DNA of 21,449 nucleotides from a virus: the IMG/VR virus record IMGVR_UViG_3300030060_002989, positions 1 to 21,449 of that record. One strand, 5' to 3'. Made by a program: the position numbers and the translations under genes. Positions 1-5,318 of this stretch are shown here, piece by piece. The stretch's first letter is position 1; each line of letters opens with the position of its first letter. The notes under the pieces are model-generated. The model searched no databases. It was not told the DNA's origin and saw nothing but the letters and a program-made list of their open reading frames with translations.

Positions 1-41
1 TAGTCCTCTTGTCCTACCATATATTCTCTAGTCTTTAGCAT
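1..41 (-). CDS. Partial small early protein (N-terminus only)
   Basis: Only the first 13 codons are inside the window (MLKTREYMVGQED); the gene runs off the left edge. The ATG at 41 shares its A with the TAA of the preceding gene (TAATG), and the AAGGAAGGT Shine-Dalgarno lies at 47-55 inside the end of that gene, the same arrangement as at other junctions of this leftward operon. The start is therefore well supported, but the product cannot be recognised from so short a stretch. Confidence 0.55.
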   Translation of the reverse strand, partial: MLKTREYMVGQED

Positions 42-145
42 TACTTACCTTCCTTATCTGTTTTCTTATTCAAGTCATAGGTCTCGGTCTTAACTTCATT
101 ACCAAAAATATCTACCCAGGTAATCTCTATTGGTTCACTTGACAT
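41..145 (-). CDS. Small hypothetical early protein, 34 aa
   Basis: A 34-residue ORF beginning MSSEPIEITWVDIFGNEV and ending KEGK. The start ATG at 145 overlaps the last 11 bases of the 93-residue gene upstream, and a purine-rich AAGGGGGC lies just before it. The stop TAA overlaps the next ATG by one base. The C-terminal KEGK is dictated by the AAGGAAGGTAAG ribosome-binding site of the next gene, so the tail of the protein may be constrained by DNA function rather than protein function. No family is recognised. Tight packing on both sides is the main reason to accept it as real. Confidence 0.6.
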   Translation of the reverse strand: MSSEPIEITWVDIFGNEVKTETYDLNKKTDKEGK

Positions 146-416
146 TTACTGCCCCCTTCTTATCAACATAGAATTGACCAAAAAAATTTCTTGCTTCATA
201 AGGACTTGGTCCAACAAAAGTTATTTCCCCTTGCTCTTCTAGTATCTCTTTAGTAACTGGTCCAGCATACTGTTCAGGTCCAATCAGATTAACTGCTTCA
301 ACATAAATAGTATCTAACTTACCAGCTGCAATTAAATCTTTTAATTGCTTTTTACTCTTAGGTCTCTGTTCAAAACCTACTTCATCATCAATGATGAACA
401 CTCCTTGAGCACTCAT
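135..416 (-). CDS. Small conserved phage protein, 93 aa
   Basis: A soluble 93-residue protein with no membrane segment. It has an N-terminal RPKSKKQLKDLIAAGK stretch, a central GPEQYAGPV, and a C-terminal FVGPSPYEARNFFGQFYV. From memory, the order 'RPKSKKxLK ... VGPxPYxxRxxYAxV ... K' resembles a common family of small unknown-function proteins in actinobacteriophages; I could not check this. If right, it is one of the better host clues in the window. The start at 416 directly abuts the stop of a 7-codon micro-ORF that carries AAGGAAGGT at 423-431. The gene overlaps its downstream neighbour by 11 bases. Function is unknown. Confidence 0.85.
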   Translation of the reverse strand: MSAQGVFIIDDEVGFEQRPKSKKQLKDLIAAGKLDTIYVEAVNLIGPEQYAGPVTKEILEEQGEITFVGPSPYEARNFFGQFYVDKKGAVNVK

Positions 417-440
417 TTATTTACCTTCCTTTTTTACCAT
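417..440 (-). CDS. Leaderless micro-ORF (MVKKEGK) coupling to the 93-aa gene
   Basis: ATG GTA AAA AAG GAA GGT AAA TAA reads MVKKEGK. Its start overlaps the stop of the 189-residue gene (TGATG) and its stop is immediately followed by the next ATG. Its ATG lies 5 bases downstream of the TCTAAT of promoter copy 1, so a transcript from that promoter would begin at or next to this ATG. The body of the micro-ORF contains the AAGGAAGGT ribosome-binding site for the next gene. It may exist only to bring ribosomes to that site. Whether the peptide is made is unknown; an untranslated spacer is the alternative. Confidence 0.35.
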   Translation of the reverse strand: MVKKEGK

Positions 441-1009
441 CACTTATTAGACTCAACCTTCTCCAATTTGGTTACATCTTTTTTATTTTTTTTATCCTGT
501 TTATATTCGGTGCAGTTTATAAGTGGATGTGTTGGGCAGAATGTTGGGATGAAATACTCTTGCATGTATTCCTTATAGCTACTGAATCCAGGGAATCTCT
601 TAGCAAACTCTTCATCTTTCATTGCCCACTGTTCCTTAGCTAAATCAAATGGTGTGTGTACCATGTGTTCAAAGGTTATCTCGTTTAATTCTTTCAGAGT
701 GTATTCCTTCCAAACATATTTACCCTCGGTTAGCAAGAATGTTTTTTCTACGTACTCATCAAGCGGCATCCCATCAACAACACCATCAACAGAACCATCA
801 ATATATTTTGCACTGATTGAACTATCGTAAACAGTTTTTGTTTTCTTATTCAATAAGAATGCGTGTCCTCCATAGTGTTCACCACCTGGGAAGATATCTC
901 TTAAAGCATGGACCACAATCCAATCATGGTTTGGGTCATGGTCTTTAGTAAAAAACTTGCTGCTGTTTATAGCCTTGAACGCAGCAGGATAACAGTCACC
1001 AGCTCCCAT
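440..1009 (-). CDS. Putative cysteine-protease/transglutaminase-like fold protein, 189 aa
   Basis: The N-terminus reads GDCYPAAFK (Cys6), followed by WIVVHALRD (His34), GGEHYGGHAFLL (His45, His49) and TVYDSS (Asp62). The order Cys in a helix start, then GGHAF on a strand, then an Asp a dozen residues later is that of papain/transglutaminase-like folds, and small phage proteins with 'GDCYxAA ... VHG ... GHAWxE ... D' are familiar to me. Catalysis is inferred from motif order only. The C-terminal half is charged and ends in a Lys-rich tail, which also encodes promoter copy 1. The start at 1009 has a good ribosome-binding site (AAAGGAAGGAG). Possible roles include host-protein cleavage early in infection; no substrate can be named. 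Confidence 0.8.
   Translation of the reverse strand: MGAGDCYPAAFKAINSSKFFTKDHDPNHDWIVVHALRDIFPGGEHYGGHAFLLNKKTKTVYDSSISAKYIDGSVDGVVDGMPLDEYVEKTFLLTEGKYVWKEYTLKELNEITFEHMVHTPFDLAKEQWAMKDEEFAKRFPGFSSYKEYMQEYFIPTFCPTHPLINCTEYKQDKKNKKDVTKLEKVESNK
446..475 (-). promoter_or_regulatory. Leftward promoter copy 1 (TGTAACC-N18-TCTAAT)
   Basis: On the minus strand the sequence reads GTAACC, 18 bases, TCTAAT, with an A-rich tract immediately upstream (roughly 476-492) resembling an UP element. It lies inside the 3' end of the 189-residue gene and points at the micro-ORF and 93-residue gene. Four copies in the window share TGTAACC and GTCTAAT with 17-18 base spacing. The -35 part does not match the TTGACA consensus, so a host alternative sigma factor or a phage factor may read it. 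Confidence 0.55.
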
Positions 1010-1024
1010 TACTCTCCTTCCTTT

Positions 1025-1198
1025 TTAATACTCTGTATCTTGAATGAATCCAACTTTATTTCCATTCAGGTCATACAGATTTATATAATCTTTTGTTTTA
1101 ATTTCTGGTACATATTTTGTTAATATTCTTTGAACTTCAAAGACTCTATCATTACCAAACGCTTCATTATCTGTTTCTATTTCTATATTAATTATCAT
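1025..1198 (-). CDS. Small hypothetical early protein, 57 aa
   Basis: A 57-residue ORF starting MIINIEIETDNEAFGNDRVF and ending FIQDTEY. The ATG at 1198 shares its A with the TAA of the 51-residue gene, and AGGAAGGT lies at 1204-1211. The stop is 15 bases before the ATG of the 189-residue gene. The composition is acidic and soluble, with mixed charged and hydrophobic residues as in a small alpha/beta protein. No family is recognised. Exact stop/start overlap and a shared ribosome-binding site support it. Confidence 0.65.
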   Translation of the reverse strand: MIINIEIETDNEAFGNDRVFEVQRILTKYVPEIKTKDYINLYDLNGNKVGFIQDTEY

Positions 1199-1353
1199 TA
1201 CTCACCTTCCTGTATCAAATATGAATACATATAATTATCAAATGTTGTAAAGGTAGCCGCTGTATTTACCAACGCTATCTCTATTTGTTTGACATCCTCC
1301 GCTGTTAAATCTTCTGTCTTAACAGCAATCATTTCTCCTACCTGGATAGACAT
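1198..1353 (-). CDS. Small hypothetical early protein, 51 aa
   Basis: A 51-residue ORF starting MSIQVGEMIAVKTEDLTAED and ending YSYLIQEGE. The start at 1353 overlaps the stop of the 110-residue gene by one base (TAATG), and the stop at 1198 overlaps the next start in the same way. AAGGAAGGT sits at 1359-1367. The C-terminal QEGE is again written over the next ribosome-binding site. Predicted mostly helical and acidic; no recognised domain. Confidence 0.65.
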   Translation of the reverse strand: MSIQVGEMIAVKTEDLTAEDVKQIEIALVNTAATFTTFDNYMYSYLIQEGE

Positions 1354-1685
1354 TACTTACCTTCCTTTTCTTCTTCTACTTCAATTCCTTTTGGGTTATA
1401 AATCCAGTGTTTCTTTTTTGTTTTATCTGGAATAAATAAATTGTTAATATCTGCCAGTAATTGCAAGTCATGAATTACTTTTCTTAGGTCTCTCATCTCT
1501 GTAATAGTTAGGCTGTTATCTTTACTTCCTAATCTCCCATTAACAGTAACAGTAACGCTCGGCTTACTGTCGTAAGTATCTCTTTCAAATGGGTTAATCC
1601 CATCATGAAAACTAACACACACTTTATGATTCCAAGCAGACTTTTTCTTAGCGTAGAATTTGCCGTATATATCTAACGTTCTCAT
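1353..1685 (-). CDS. Hypothetical early protein, 110 aa
   Basis: A 110-residue soluble protein. The first half has beta-like alternation (SVTVTVNGRLG), a helical middle follows (TITEMRDLRKVIHDLQLLADI), and the tail EVEEEKEGK overlaps the next gene's ribosome-binding site. A single Cys lies in HKVCVSFHDG. I do not recognise the family. The start ATG at 1685 overlaps the TGA of the micro-ORF at 1682-1711 (ATGA), with AAGGAAGGT at 1692-1700. It lies one gene downstream of promoter copy 2, so it is probably transcribed both from that promoter and by read-through from the kinase gene. Confidence 0.8.
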   Translation of the reverse strand: MRTLDIYGKFYAKKKSAWNHKVCVSFHDGINPFERDTYDSKPSVTVTVNGRLGSKDNSLTITEMRDLRKVIHDLQLLADINNLFIPDKTKKKHWIYNPKGIEVEEEKEGK

Positions 1686-1711
1686 TTATTCACCTTCCTT
1701 TTGCTTTCCAT
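1682..1711 (-). CDS. Leaderless micro-ORF (MESKRKVNK) coupling to the 110-aa gene
   Basis: Ten codons from ATG 1711 to TGA read MESKRKVNK; the TGA overlaps the next ATG as ATGA. The ATG is 4 bases downstream of the TCTAAT of promoter copy 2. An in-frame ATG at 1717, inside the promoter box itself, would add MN and overlap the kinase stop as TAATG. The micro-ORF contains AAGGAAGGT, the ribosome-binding site of the next gene, matching the layout at 417-440. It could be a coupling device rather than a functional peptide. Confidence 0.35.
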   Translation of the reverse strand: MESKRKVNK

Positions 1712-1715
1712 ATTC

Positions 1716-1745
1716 ATTAGACTACGCACCTTGTTAAAAGGTTAC
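1716..1745 (-). promoter_or_regulatory. Leftward promoter copy 2 (TGTAACC-N18-TCTAAT)
   Basis: Minus strand: TGTAACC, 18 bases after the C, then GTCTAAT. The motif overlaps the last codons of the kinase gene, and the kinase stop TAA is part of the TCTAAT box. AT-rich DNA lies upstream. An ATG occurs 4 bases after TCTAAT. It should drive the 110-residue gene and everything downstream, independently of the kinase gene. Confidence 0.55.
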
Positions 1746-2292
1746 ATAGTTTATGAAATTTTATTCTTTTATATCCTTCTACTATTTTTGTGTCTATGGA
1801 TTCCTGGGACTTTAAATATTCTATTGTTGCATGGGTCCCTTTATAGGCTCGTATTACTTCCATTATCTTCATACTTCTTTTGCTTTTACGATTCCTAATT
1901 GCAACATTCAAAACGCAATTAACTATATCATTTTCTACGATTATAAACTGCACCTTCAGCCCAGCCTGTATAGCGTTAATGATACGCCCCTGGACCTTCT
2001 TTAAATCTTTACCGCGGTTATCTAATATGACCGAGTTGCAGTTATATCTATCCTTAAATCCTTCCGCATCATTGAAATAAGATTCCAATAACTGGGCTGC
2101 GAATTGTGATGCCGCTGGATGAAGATTTTCATTAGTCTCTTTATCTAATGGCATCTGCTTATTTAGTTGTAACTTAATTGCATCTGGGTCAATAATAAAA
2201 GCATTCATCTCTTTAGCTGCTTTATTACAGTGCCTAGATTTACCAGAGCCAGAGGCTCCAATCATCATTGTTATAGTGTTTGTGTTTTCCAT
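1717..2292 (-). CDS. P-loop kinase (AAA_33 / polynucleotide-kinase or zeta-toxin-like), 191 aa
   Basis: The Walker A motif GASGSGKS (residues 12-19) is followed by IIDPDAIK (Asp35, Asp37), VILDNRGKD (Asp91, a Walker-B-like strand) and an Arg-rich lid-like segment AIRNRKSKRSM (131-141). This order fits the small P-loop kinase group that includes polynucleotide 5'-kinases, zeta-like kinases and AAA_33 proteins. The substrate could be a nucleic-acid 5' end, a nucleotide or a small metabolite and cannot be told from sequence. Length (191) is normal for a single-domain member. It is the first gene of the leftward operon. No ribosome-binding site precedes ATG 2292, but TCTAAT of promoter copy 3 ends 4 bases upstream, so its mRNA is probably leaderless. 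Confidence 0.85.
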   Translation of the reverse strand: MENTNTITMMIGASGSGKSRHCNKAAKEMNAFIIDPDAIKLQLNKQMPLDKETNENLHPAASQFAAQLLESYFNDAEGFKDRYNCNSVILDNRGKDLKKVQGRIINAIQAGLKVQFIIVENDIVNCVLNVAIRNRKSKRSMKIMEVIRAYKGTHATIEYLKSQESIDTKIVEGYKRIKFHKLCNLLTRCVV

Positions 2293-2296
2293 GTAG

Positions 2297-2326
2297 ATTA
2301 GACAGCATCCTATGTAAAAAGGTTAC
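2297..2326 (-). promoter_or_regulatory. Leftward promoter copy 3, head of early operon
   Basis: Minus strand: TGTAACC, 18 bases after the C, GTCTAAT, then CTAC and the kinase ATG. A long A-rich tract (about 2331-2348) lies upstream like an UP element. With TCTAAT as the -10 box, transcription would start within a base or two of the A of ATG. This is the cleanest copy for arguing orientation, because it is not inside a gene and has an annotated start directly downstream. Confidence 0.65.
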
Positions 2327-2588
2327 AGGGTTTTTATATTTTTTTTATTAGGTTGAAACTATCAATCCTTTATATTTGAAACCATGCCACCTACATTTAA
2401 AAACAAATCAGGGTCATTTTGAGTAGGTATATTTTAAAGTAGTGAAACAAGGCTTTTAATCAATAAAGCCAGTAATTAAAGACCCACCAACGCAACATAA
2501 TATAGATTATAGGACAAACATTGGAAATGCTAATTTGGGTGGGGGGTATTCGTATTCGTAACCCTAGAGTTATTTAATGCCAATTTAA

Positions 2589-2632
2589 TACTATATATAG
2601 TGGTACTACATATTGGGGTACTATATCTAGTG
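2589..2632. repeat. Direct repeat TACTATATMTAGTG, 30-bp period
   Basis: TACTATATATAGTG at 2589-2602 and TACTATATCTAGTG at 2619-2632 differ at one base and start exactly 30 bp apart, close to three helical turns. The first contains the perfect palindrome ACTATATATAGT. Two near-identical, partly palindromic sites on the same helix face in a non-coding region fit a protein-binding operator. The binding protein is unknown; the zinc-finger protein encoded at 3022-3228 is a nearby candidate. Confidence 0.45.
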
Positions 2633-2746
2633 TATTGTTATAGTCTTTGTAGATAAAGTACACAAATTAGGACTACTATCACAGTAGTAATTACTAGTAT
2701 TGTTTACCTGTTTTAAAGTGTTCTTACACTCTTTACATTTCTTCAA
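2627..2746 (-). CDS. Possible small zinc-ribbon ORF, 39 aa (TTG start)
   Basis: Minus-strand reading from TTG 2746 gives LKKCKECKNTL, then NYYCD and PNLC. That is a Cys-x2-Cys, a gap, then Cys and another Cys six residues later, like small zinc ribbons. TTG would overlap a TGA of an upstream mini-reading frame as TTGA. There is no ATG, no clear ribbon-family match and no clear ribosome-binding site, and the ORF lies over the palindromes described for this region. It could be a decayed gene or chance. Confidence 0.22.
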   Translation of the reverse strand: MKKCKECKNTLKQVNNTSNYYCDSSPNLCTLSTKTITIH

Positions 2747-3021
2747 TAAGATAATTCTAATAGAAAAGAAAATACAGATGAATACTTCTTACCCTGTGTC
2801 ATCCCTCCCAAACCGATAACAAATCTATTTATGACTTATTTTATATTATGAAGTAATAGGCTTTAACCCTAGTTATCATGGTCCAGCTAATCCACTTCCT
2901 CTTACTGTTTAATCAGATACCCTCTTCTTAAAGCTGGAAAGATATCTTAATTGTGTTTGATAACTTTATCATAGGGGAAAGACAAAAACAAGTTTATGAC
3001 TTTACAGAAAAAAAATTTTTT

Positions 3022-3228
3022 TTACTCCAGGGGGGATTGCTTCGTAGAGTCAGGGTGCCTTCCTTTGATTCTAGGAAAGGTCTTTGGCTTATGATTATTA
3101 CAATATTTATATTTGTTATACTGGGATAGAATAGTAGTACAAGCAGAATTGATACAGGTTCTATCTTTTTGAAACTGTCTATTCTTTTTTGAATTGGGGT
3201 ATTTGGAACCCTGTATATATTCTGCCAT
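3022..3228 (-). CDS. Small zinc-finger protein, probable DNA-binding regulator, 68 aa
   Basis: Residues 25-46 read C-INSA-C-TTILSQYNKYKYC-NNH, giving Cys25-x4-Cys30-x12-Cys43-x2-His46 with the LSxYN core. That pattern is familiar from N-terminal zinc fingers of small phage and actinobacterial nucleic-acid-binding proteins. The rest is basic (SKKNRQFQKDR before, KPKTFPRIKGRH after), fitting DNA or RNA binding. No HNH or sigma-like domain follows. The ATG at 3228 lies 5 bases downstream of a perfect TATAAT (3234-3239, minus strand) and has no ribosome-binding site, so the mRNA is probably leaderless. It is divergent from the late operon, whose first gene starts 22 bp away, a natural place for a regulator of that operon. 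Role inferred, not shown. Confidence 0.55.
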   Translation of the reverse strand: MAEYIQGSKYPNSKKNRQFQKDRTCINSACTTILSQYNKYKYCNNHKPKTFPRIKGRHPDSTKQSPLE

Positions 3229-3233
3229 ACTGA

Positions 3234-3239
3234 ATTATA
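3234..3239 (-). promoter_or_regulatory. -10 box TATAAT for the zinc-finger gene
   Basis: Minus strand reads TATAAT, TCAGT, ATG. The spacing of 5 matches the TCTAAT-to-ATG spacing of the leftward promoter copies, so it would give a leaderless mRNA. No TTGACA-like or TGTAACC-like -35 is evident. The box overlaps the plus-strand ribosome-binding site (TAGGAGGAG) of the 21-residue gene at 3250. Confidence 0.4.
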
Positions 3240-3249
3240 GGAGGAGAAA

Positions 3250-3315
3250 ATGCCAGGAAAGAAGTATTCATATAAAAAAGGTATGAAGAAAAATAAGCCT
3301 AGAAGAAGGAAGTAG
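3250..3315 (+). CDS. Tiny basic protein, 21 aa
   Basis: A 21-residue, very basic ORF beginning MPGKKYSYKKGMKKNK and ending in an Arg/Lys cluster. A strong ribosome-binding site, TAGGAGGAG, precedes ATG 3250, and the stop TAG overlaps the next start as TAGTG. Short Lys-rich proteins of this style (MPGKKxSYKKG) are common near phage structural genes. It may bind nucleic acid; no family can be assigned from so few residues. Confidence 0.6.
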   Translation: MPGKKYSYKKGMKKNKPRRRK

Positions 3316-3419
3316 TGCCTTTTAAAAAAATAGGACCTAATAAGTACAGGTCCCCTAGTGGTAGGATTATGACAAAAAAACAGGTAGCTGCGTATTATGC
3401 AAAGAATAAAAAAACGTAA
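3315..3419 (+). CDS. Small conserved basic phage protein, 34 aa (GTG start)
   Basis: The reading frame from GTG 3315 gives MPFKKIGPNKYRSPSGR, then TKKQVAAYYAKNKK. The pattern 'MPxKKxGxNKYxSPSGRxxTKKQVxxYYA' is a recurrent small phage protein of unknown function in my memory, which supports the unusual GTG start. The GTG overlaps the preceding TAG, an AAGGAAG sequence lies just upstream, and the stop TAA overlaps the terminase ATG (TAATG). It is probably translationally coupled to both neighbours. The ATG inside the frame, at 3369, would remove the conserved half and is less likely. Confidence 0.65.
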   Translation: MPFKKIGPNKYRSPSGRIMTKKQVAAYYAKNKKT

Positions 3420-5314
3420 TGGCAAACCTTAAAAACTTAACCTGTCCGCACTGCGGAGATAAATTTAAACAAGCTCATGGTAGGCAGAAGTATTGTAATT
3501 TAAAATGTACTAAAGCTGCCAATGTTCGTTCCAGGAATAAAGCAATCCAGGATGAAAAGAAACTAGCTACCACTTCAAACAATAGAGCTAATCGTGGAGA
3601 ATACTTTGATACTTTTGTAGAAGAGTATGCTGAAGAAATATTAGATGGAATCATAACACAAAAGTTTGTAGCTGAAGATATGGGTATAGATGCCAGTGTT
3701 GTTGCCAGAATGTTATTGGCATATAAAGAAGATAAAGCCCTGGGCAAAGCTAGAGAAGATTGGAGTGTTCCAGAAGAAGCTAAAGAATCTTTAAAATCAT
3801 TTGAAAGTTTTAGAAATAGATACTTCTTAACAGAGACAGGAAAGCCTTACGAAACAGCTAAGTTTCACAAGAACTGGATTAAAAATATTTTGAAAGCTAT
3901 TGATAAAGGAGAACAGCTTATGATTCTCTCTCCACCACGACATGGCAAAACAGACTTACTGACACACTTTGCTGTATGGCATATATGTAAGAATCCAAAC
4001 ATAAGGGTTATGTGGGTAGGTGGTAATGAAGATATATCTAAGAATGCTGTAGGTGCGGTTCTTGACCATCTTGAAAATAATGAACAACTAATAGAAGATT
4101 TTTGTGGACCAGGGGAAACTTTTAAACCAAAGAGTAGAACTGGTAAGACCTGGAGTTCAGGACAGTTTACAGTTAAGACCAGGACAGTTACTGGTATTAA
4201 ATCTCCAACAATGGTAGCTGTAGGTAAAGGTGGAAAGATTCTTTCAAGAGACTGTGATTTAATTATTGCAGATGACATTGAGGACCACTCAACTACAATT
4301 CAACCAAGTTCCAGGGAGCAGACAAAGAGATGGTGGACAACAACTCTATCTTCCAGGAAAGAGGAACATACAGCTATTGTTGTTATTGGTTCCAGGCAAC
4401 ATCCTGATGATTTATATAATTCATTAATTGATAACCCAGAGTGGAAGAAGATAATTAATTCAGCTCATAGTTTAGATATACCTATTGACTCTGGTAAACC
4501 TAAAGACCACAAGAAACACATGCTATGGGCAAGTAAGAGAAGTTATAACTGGTTAATGGCACAGAGAAGAAATGCAGAAACAACTGGTGGTCTAGCTATT
4601 TTTGAAATGGTGTATTTAAACCGACCATTCTCTGAAGGCTTACAAATGTTTAAAGGAGAAGCATTAGATAATGCCAGGGATTATGAAAGGTCTATTGGAC
4701 ATATACCAGCTGGTACAAGATTAATTGCTGGACTTGACCCAGCTTCAACTGGTTACCAGGCTGCCTTTTTATGGGCATATCATGTAGAACAAGGTAAGTT
4801 GTACATGGTAGATATTGAAAACTCTAAAGGTGGTGGAATACCACAAGCATTTAAAACAATTAAAGAATGGTATGCAAAGTATGGATTATCTCATTGGATT
4901 ATTGAAGAAAATGGATTTCAACGTGCTATTAGACAAGATAGAGAATTAAAAGAATGGACAGCTGCTAGAGGAATACATTTAGAAGGTCATCAGACTCAAA
5001 CAAACAAATTTGACCCATATTTCGGTGTTGGTGCAATGAGTGAGTTGTTTGAGAAGGGATTGGTAAATTTGCCTTATGGTAGTGCAGATTCACAAAACAA
5101 GAGTAATATATATCGTAGGCAGCTTTTGTATTTTTCAAATGCTGCTAATAAAGCAAGTAGCAGAGGATATAAATCGGATATAGTTATGGCAAGTTGGTTT
5201 CCAATAAAGATTGTAAGAAGATTACAAAAAGAGTTTATTGCTGAAATGGGTTATGAATATACTCCTGCTTTTAAAGGTTTTGATGTCTCTGATATGAATA
5301 AGGCACCATGGTAA
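3419..5314 (+). CDS. terL: Terminase large subunit with N-terminal zinc ribbon, 631 aa
   Basis: This is the DNA-packaging motor: an ATPase that threads DNA into the procapsid through the portal plus a nuclease that cuts concatemers. Residues 9-30 form a zinc ribbon (Cys9-x2-Cys12, Cys26-x3-Cys30). A helix-turn-helix-like stretch lies near 80-101 (TQKFVAEDMGIDASVVARML). The ATPase has Walker A SPPRHGKT (171-178), Walker B LIIADDIED (281-289) and the coupling motif VIGSRQHPDD (322-331). The RNase-H-like nuclease has GLDPAS (Asp440), IIEENGF (Glu496/497) and SDIVMASW (Asp587). The extra N-terminal part makes it longer than the usual 450-550 residues and may do the DNA recognition normally assigned to a small terminase; no separate small subunit is seen. 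Start overlaps the upstream stop (TAATG). Confidence 0.95.
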   Translation: MANLKNLTCPHCGDKFKQAHGRQKYCNLKCTKAANVRSRNKAIQDEKKLATTSNNRANRGEYFDTFVEEYAEEILDGIITQKFVAEDMGIDASVVARMLLAYKEDKALGKAREDWSVPEEAKESLKSFESFRNRYFLTETGKPYETAKFHKNWIKNILKAIDKGEQLMILSPPRHGKTDLLTHFAVWHICKNPNIRVMWVGGNEDISKNAVGAVLDHLENNEQLIEDFCGPGETFKPKSRTGKTWSSGQFTVKTRTVTGIKSPTMVAVGKGGKILSRDCDLIIADDIEDHSTTIQPSSREQTKRWWTTTLSSRKEEHTAIVVIGSRQHPDDLYNSLIDNPEWKKIINSAHSLDIPIDSGKPKDHKKHMLWASKRSYNWLMAQRRNAETTGGLAIFEMVYLNRPFSEGLQMFKGEALDNARDYERSIGHIPAGTRLIAGLDPASTGYQAAFLWAYHVEQGKLYMVDIENSKGGGIPQAFKTIKEWYAKYGLSHWIIEENGFQRAIRQDRELKEWTAARGIHLEGHQTQTNKFDPYFGVGAMSELFEKGLVNLPYGSADSQNKSNIYRRQLLYFSNAANKASSRGYKSDIVMASWFPIKIVRRLQKEFIAEMGYEYTPAFKGFDVSDMNKAPW

Positions 5315-5318
5315 TAAG

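Larger units (their letters stand above)
47..1700 (-). repeat. Repeated Shine-Dalgarno AAGGAAGGT in the leftward operon
   Basis: Exact AAGGAAGGT (plus-strand ACCTTCCTT) occurs at 47-55, 423-431, 1359-1367 and 1692-1700. AGGAAGGT occurs at 1204-1211, and AAAGGAAGGAG lies just before the 1009 start. Each lies 5-8 bases before an ATG. It is like the canonical AAGGAGGT but with an extra A, so it should pair imperfectly with 16S rRNA. Rightward late genes use other sites, such as GGAGAGGAGA, TAGGAGGAG and AAAGGAG, although the GTG start at 3315 has the shorter AAGGAAG. Confidence 0.75.
2327..3021. other. Intergenic region without a convincing gene
   Basis: About 700 bases with stop codons in all frames and no long ORF. 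It holds a 14-bp near-identical direct repeat (2589-2632), a 12-bp palindrome TAGTAATTACTA (2685-2696), an ACTACT/AGTAGT hairpin (2672-2688), a tandem TATTCG pair near 2548-2560 and two copies of TAACCCTAG (near 2559 and 2864). It sits between leftward early genes and the divergent start of the late operon. A replication origin, operator cluster or packaging-related site is possible; nothing visible decides between them. Confidence 0.5.

Noticed and set aside
2460-2498. 12-codon minus-strand micro-ORF MLRWWVFNYWLY, 7 bases after a TATAAT (2506-2511)
   Set aside because: It looks like a Trp-rich leader peptide in a leaderless position, but no terminator/antiterminator pair and no biosynthesis gene follow, and a 12-codon frame is easily chance. 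Worth rechecking only if it is conserved.
2761-2797. Possible minus-strand mini-ORF starting MTQGKKYSSV after GGGAGGG
   Set aside because: The GGGAGGG is too close to the ATG to work well, and the reading frame is only 19 codons with no recognisable motif.
3007-3023. A8T8 tract as an intrinsic terminator for the zinc-finger gene
   Set aside because: A pure A/T hairpin is weak, and there is no G+C stem before the T run. It may be bent DNA instead.
2994-3425. 143-codon minus-strand ORF with hydrophobic N-terminal part
   Set aside because: It overlaps the better-supported 68-residue zinc-finger ORF and the two small plus-strand genes, has no ribosome-binding site or promoter-like signal, and its hydrophobicity comes from reading A/T-rich Lys codons backwards.
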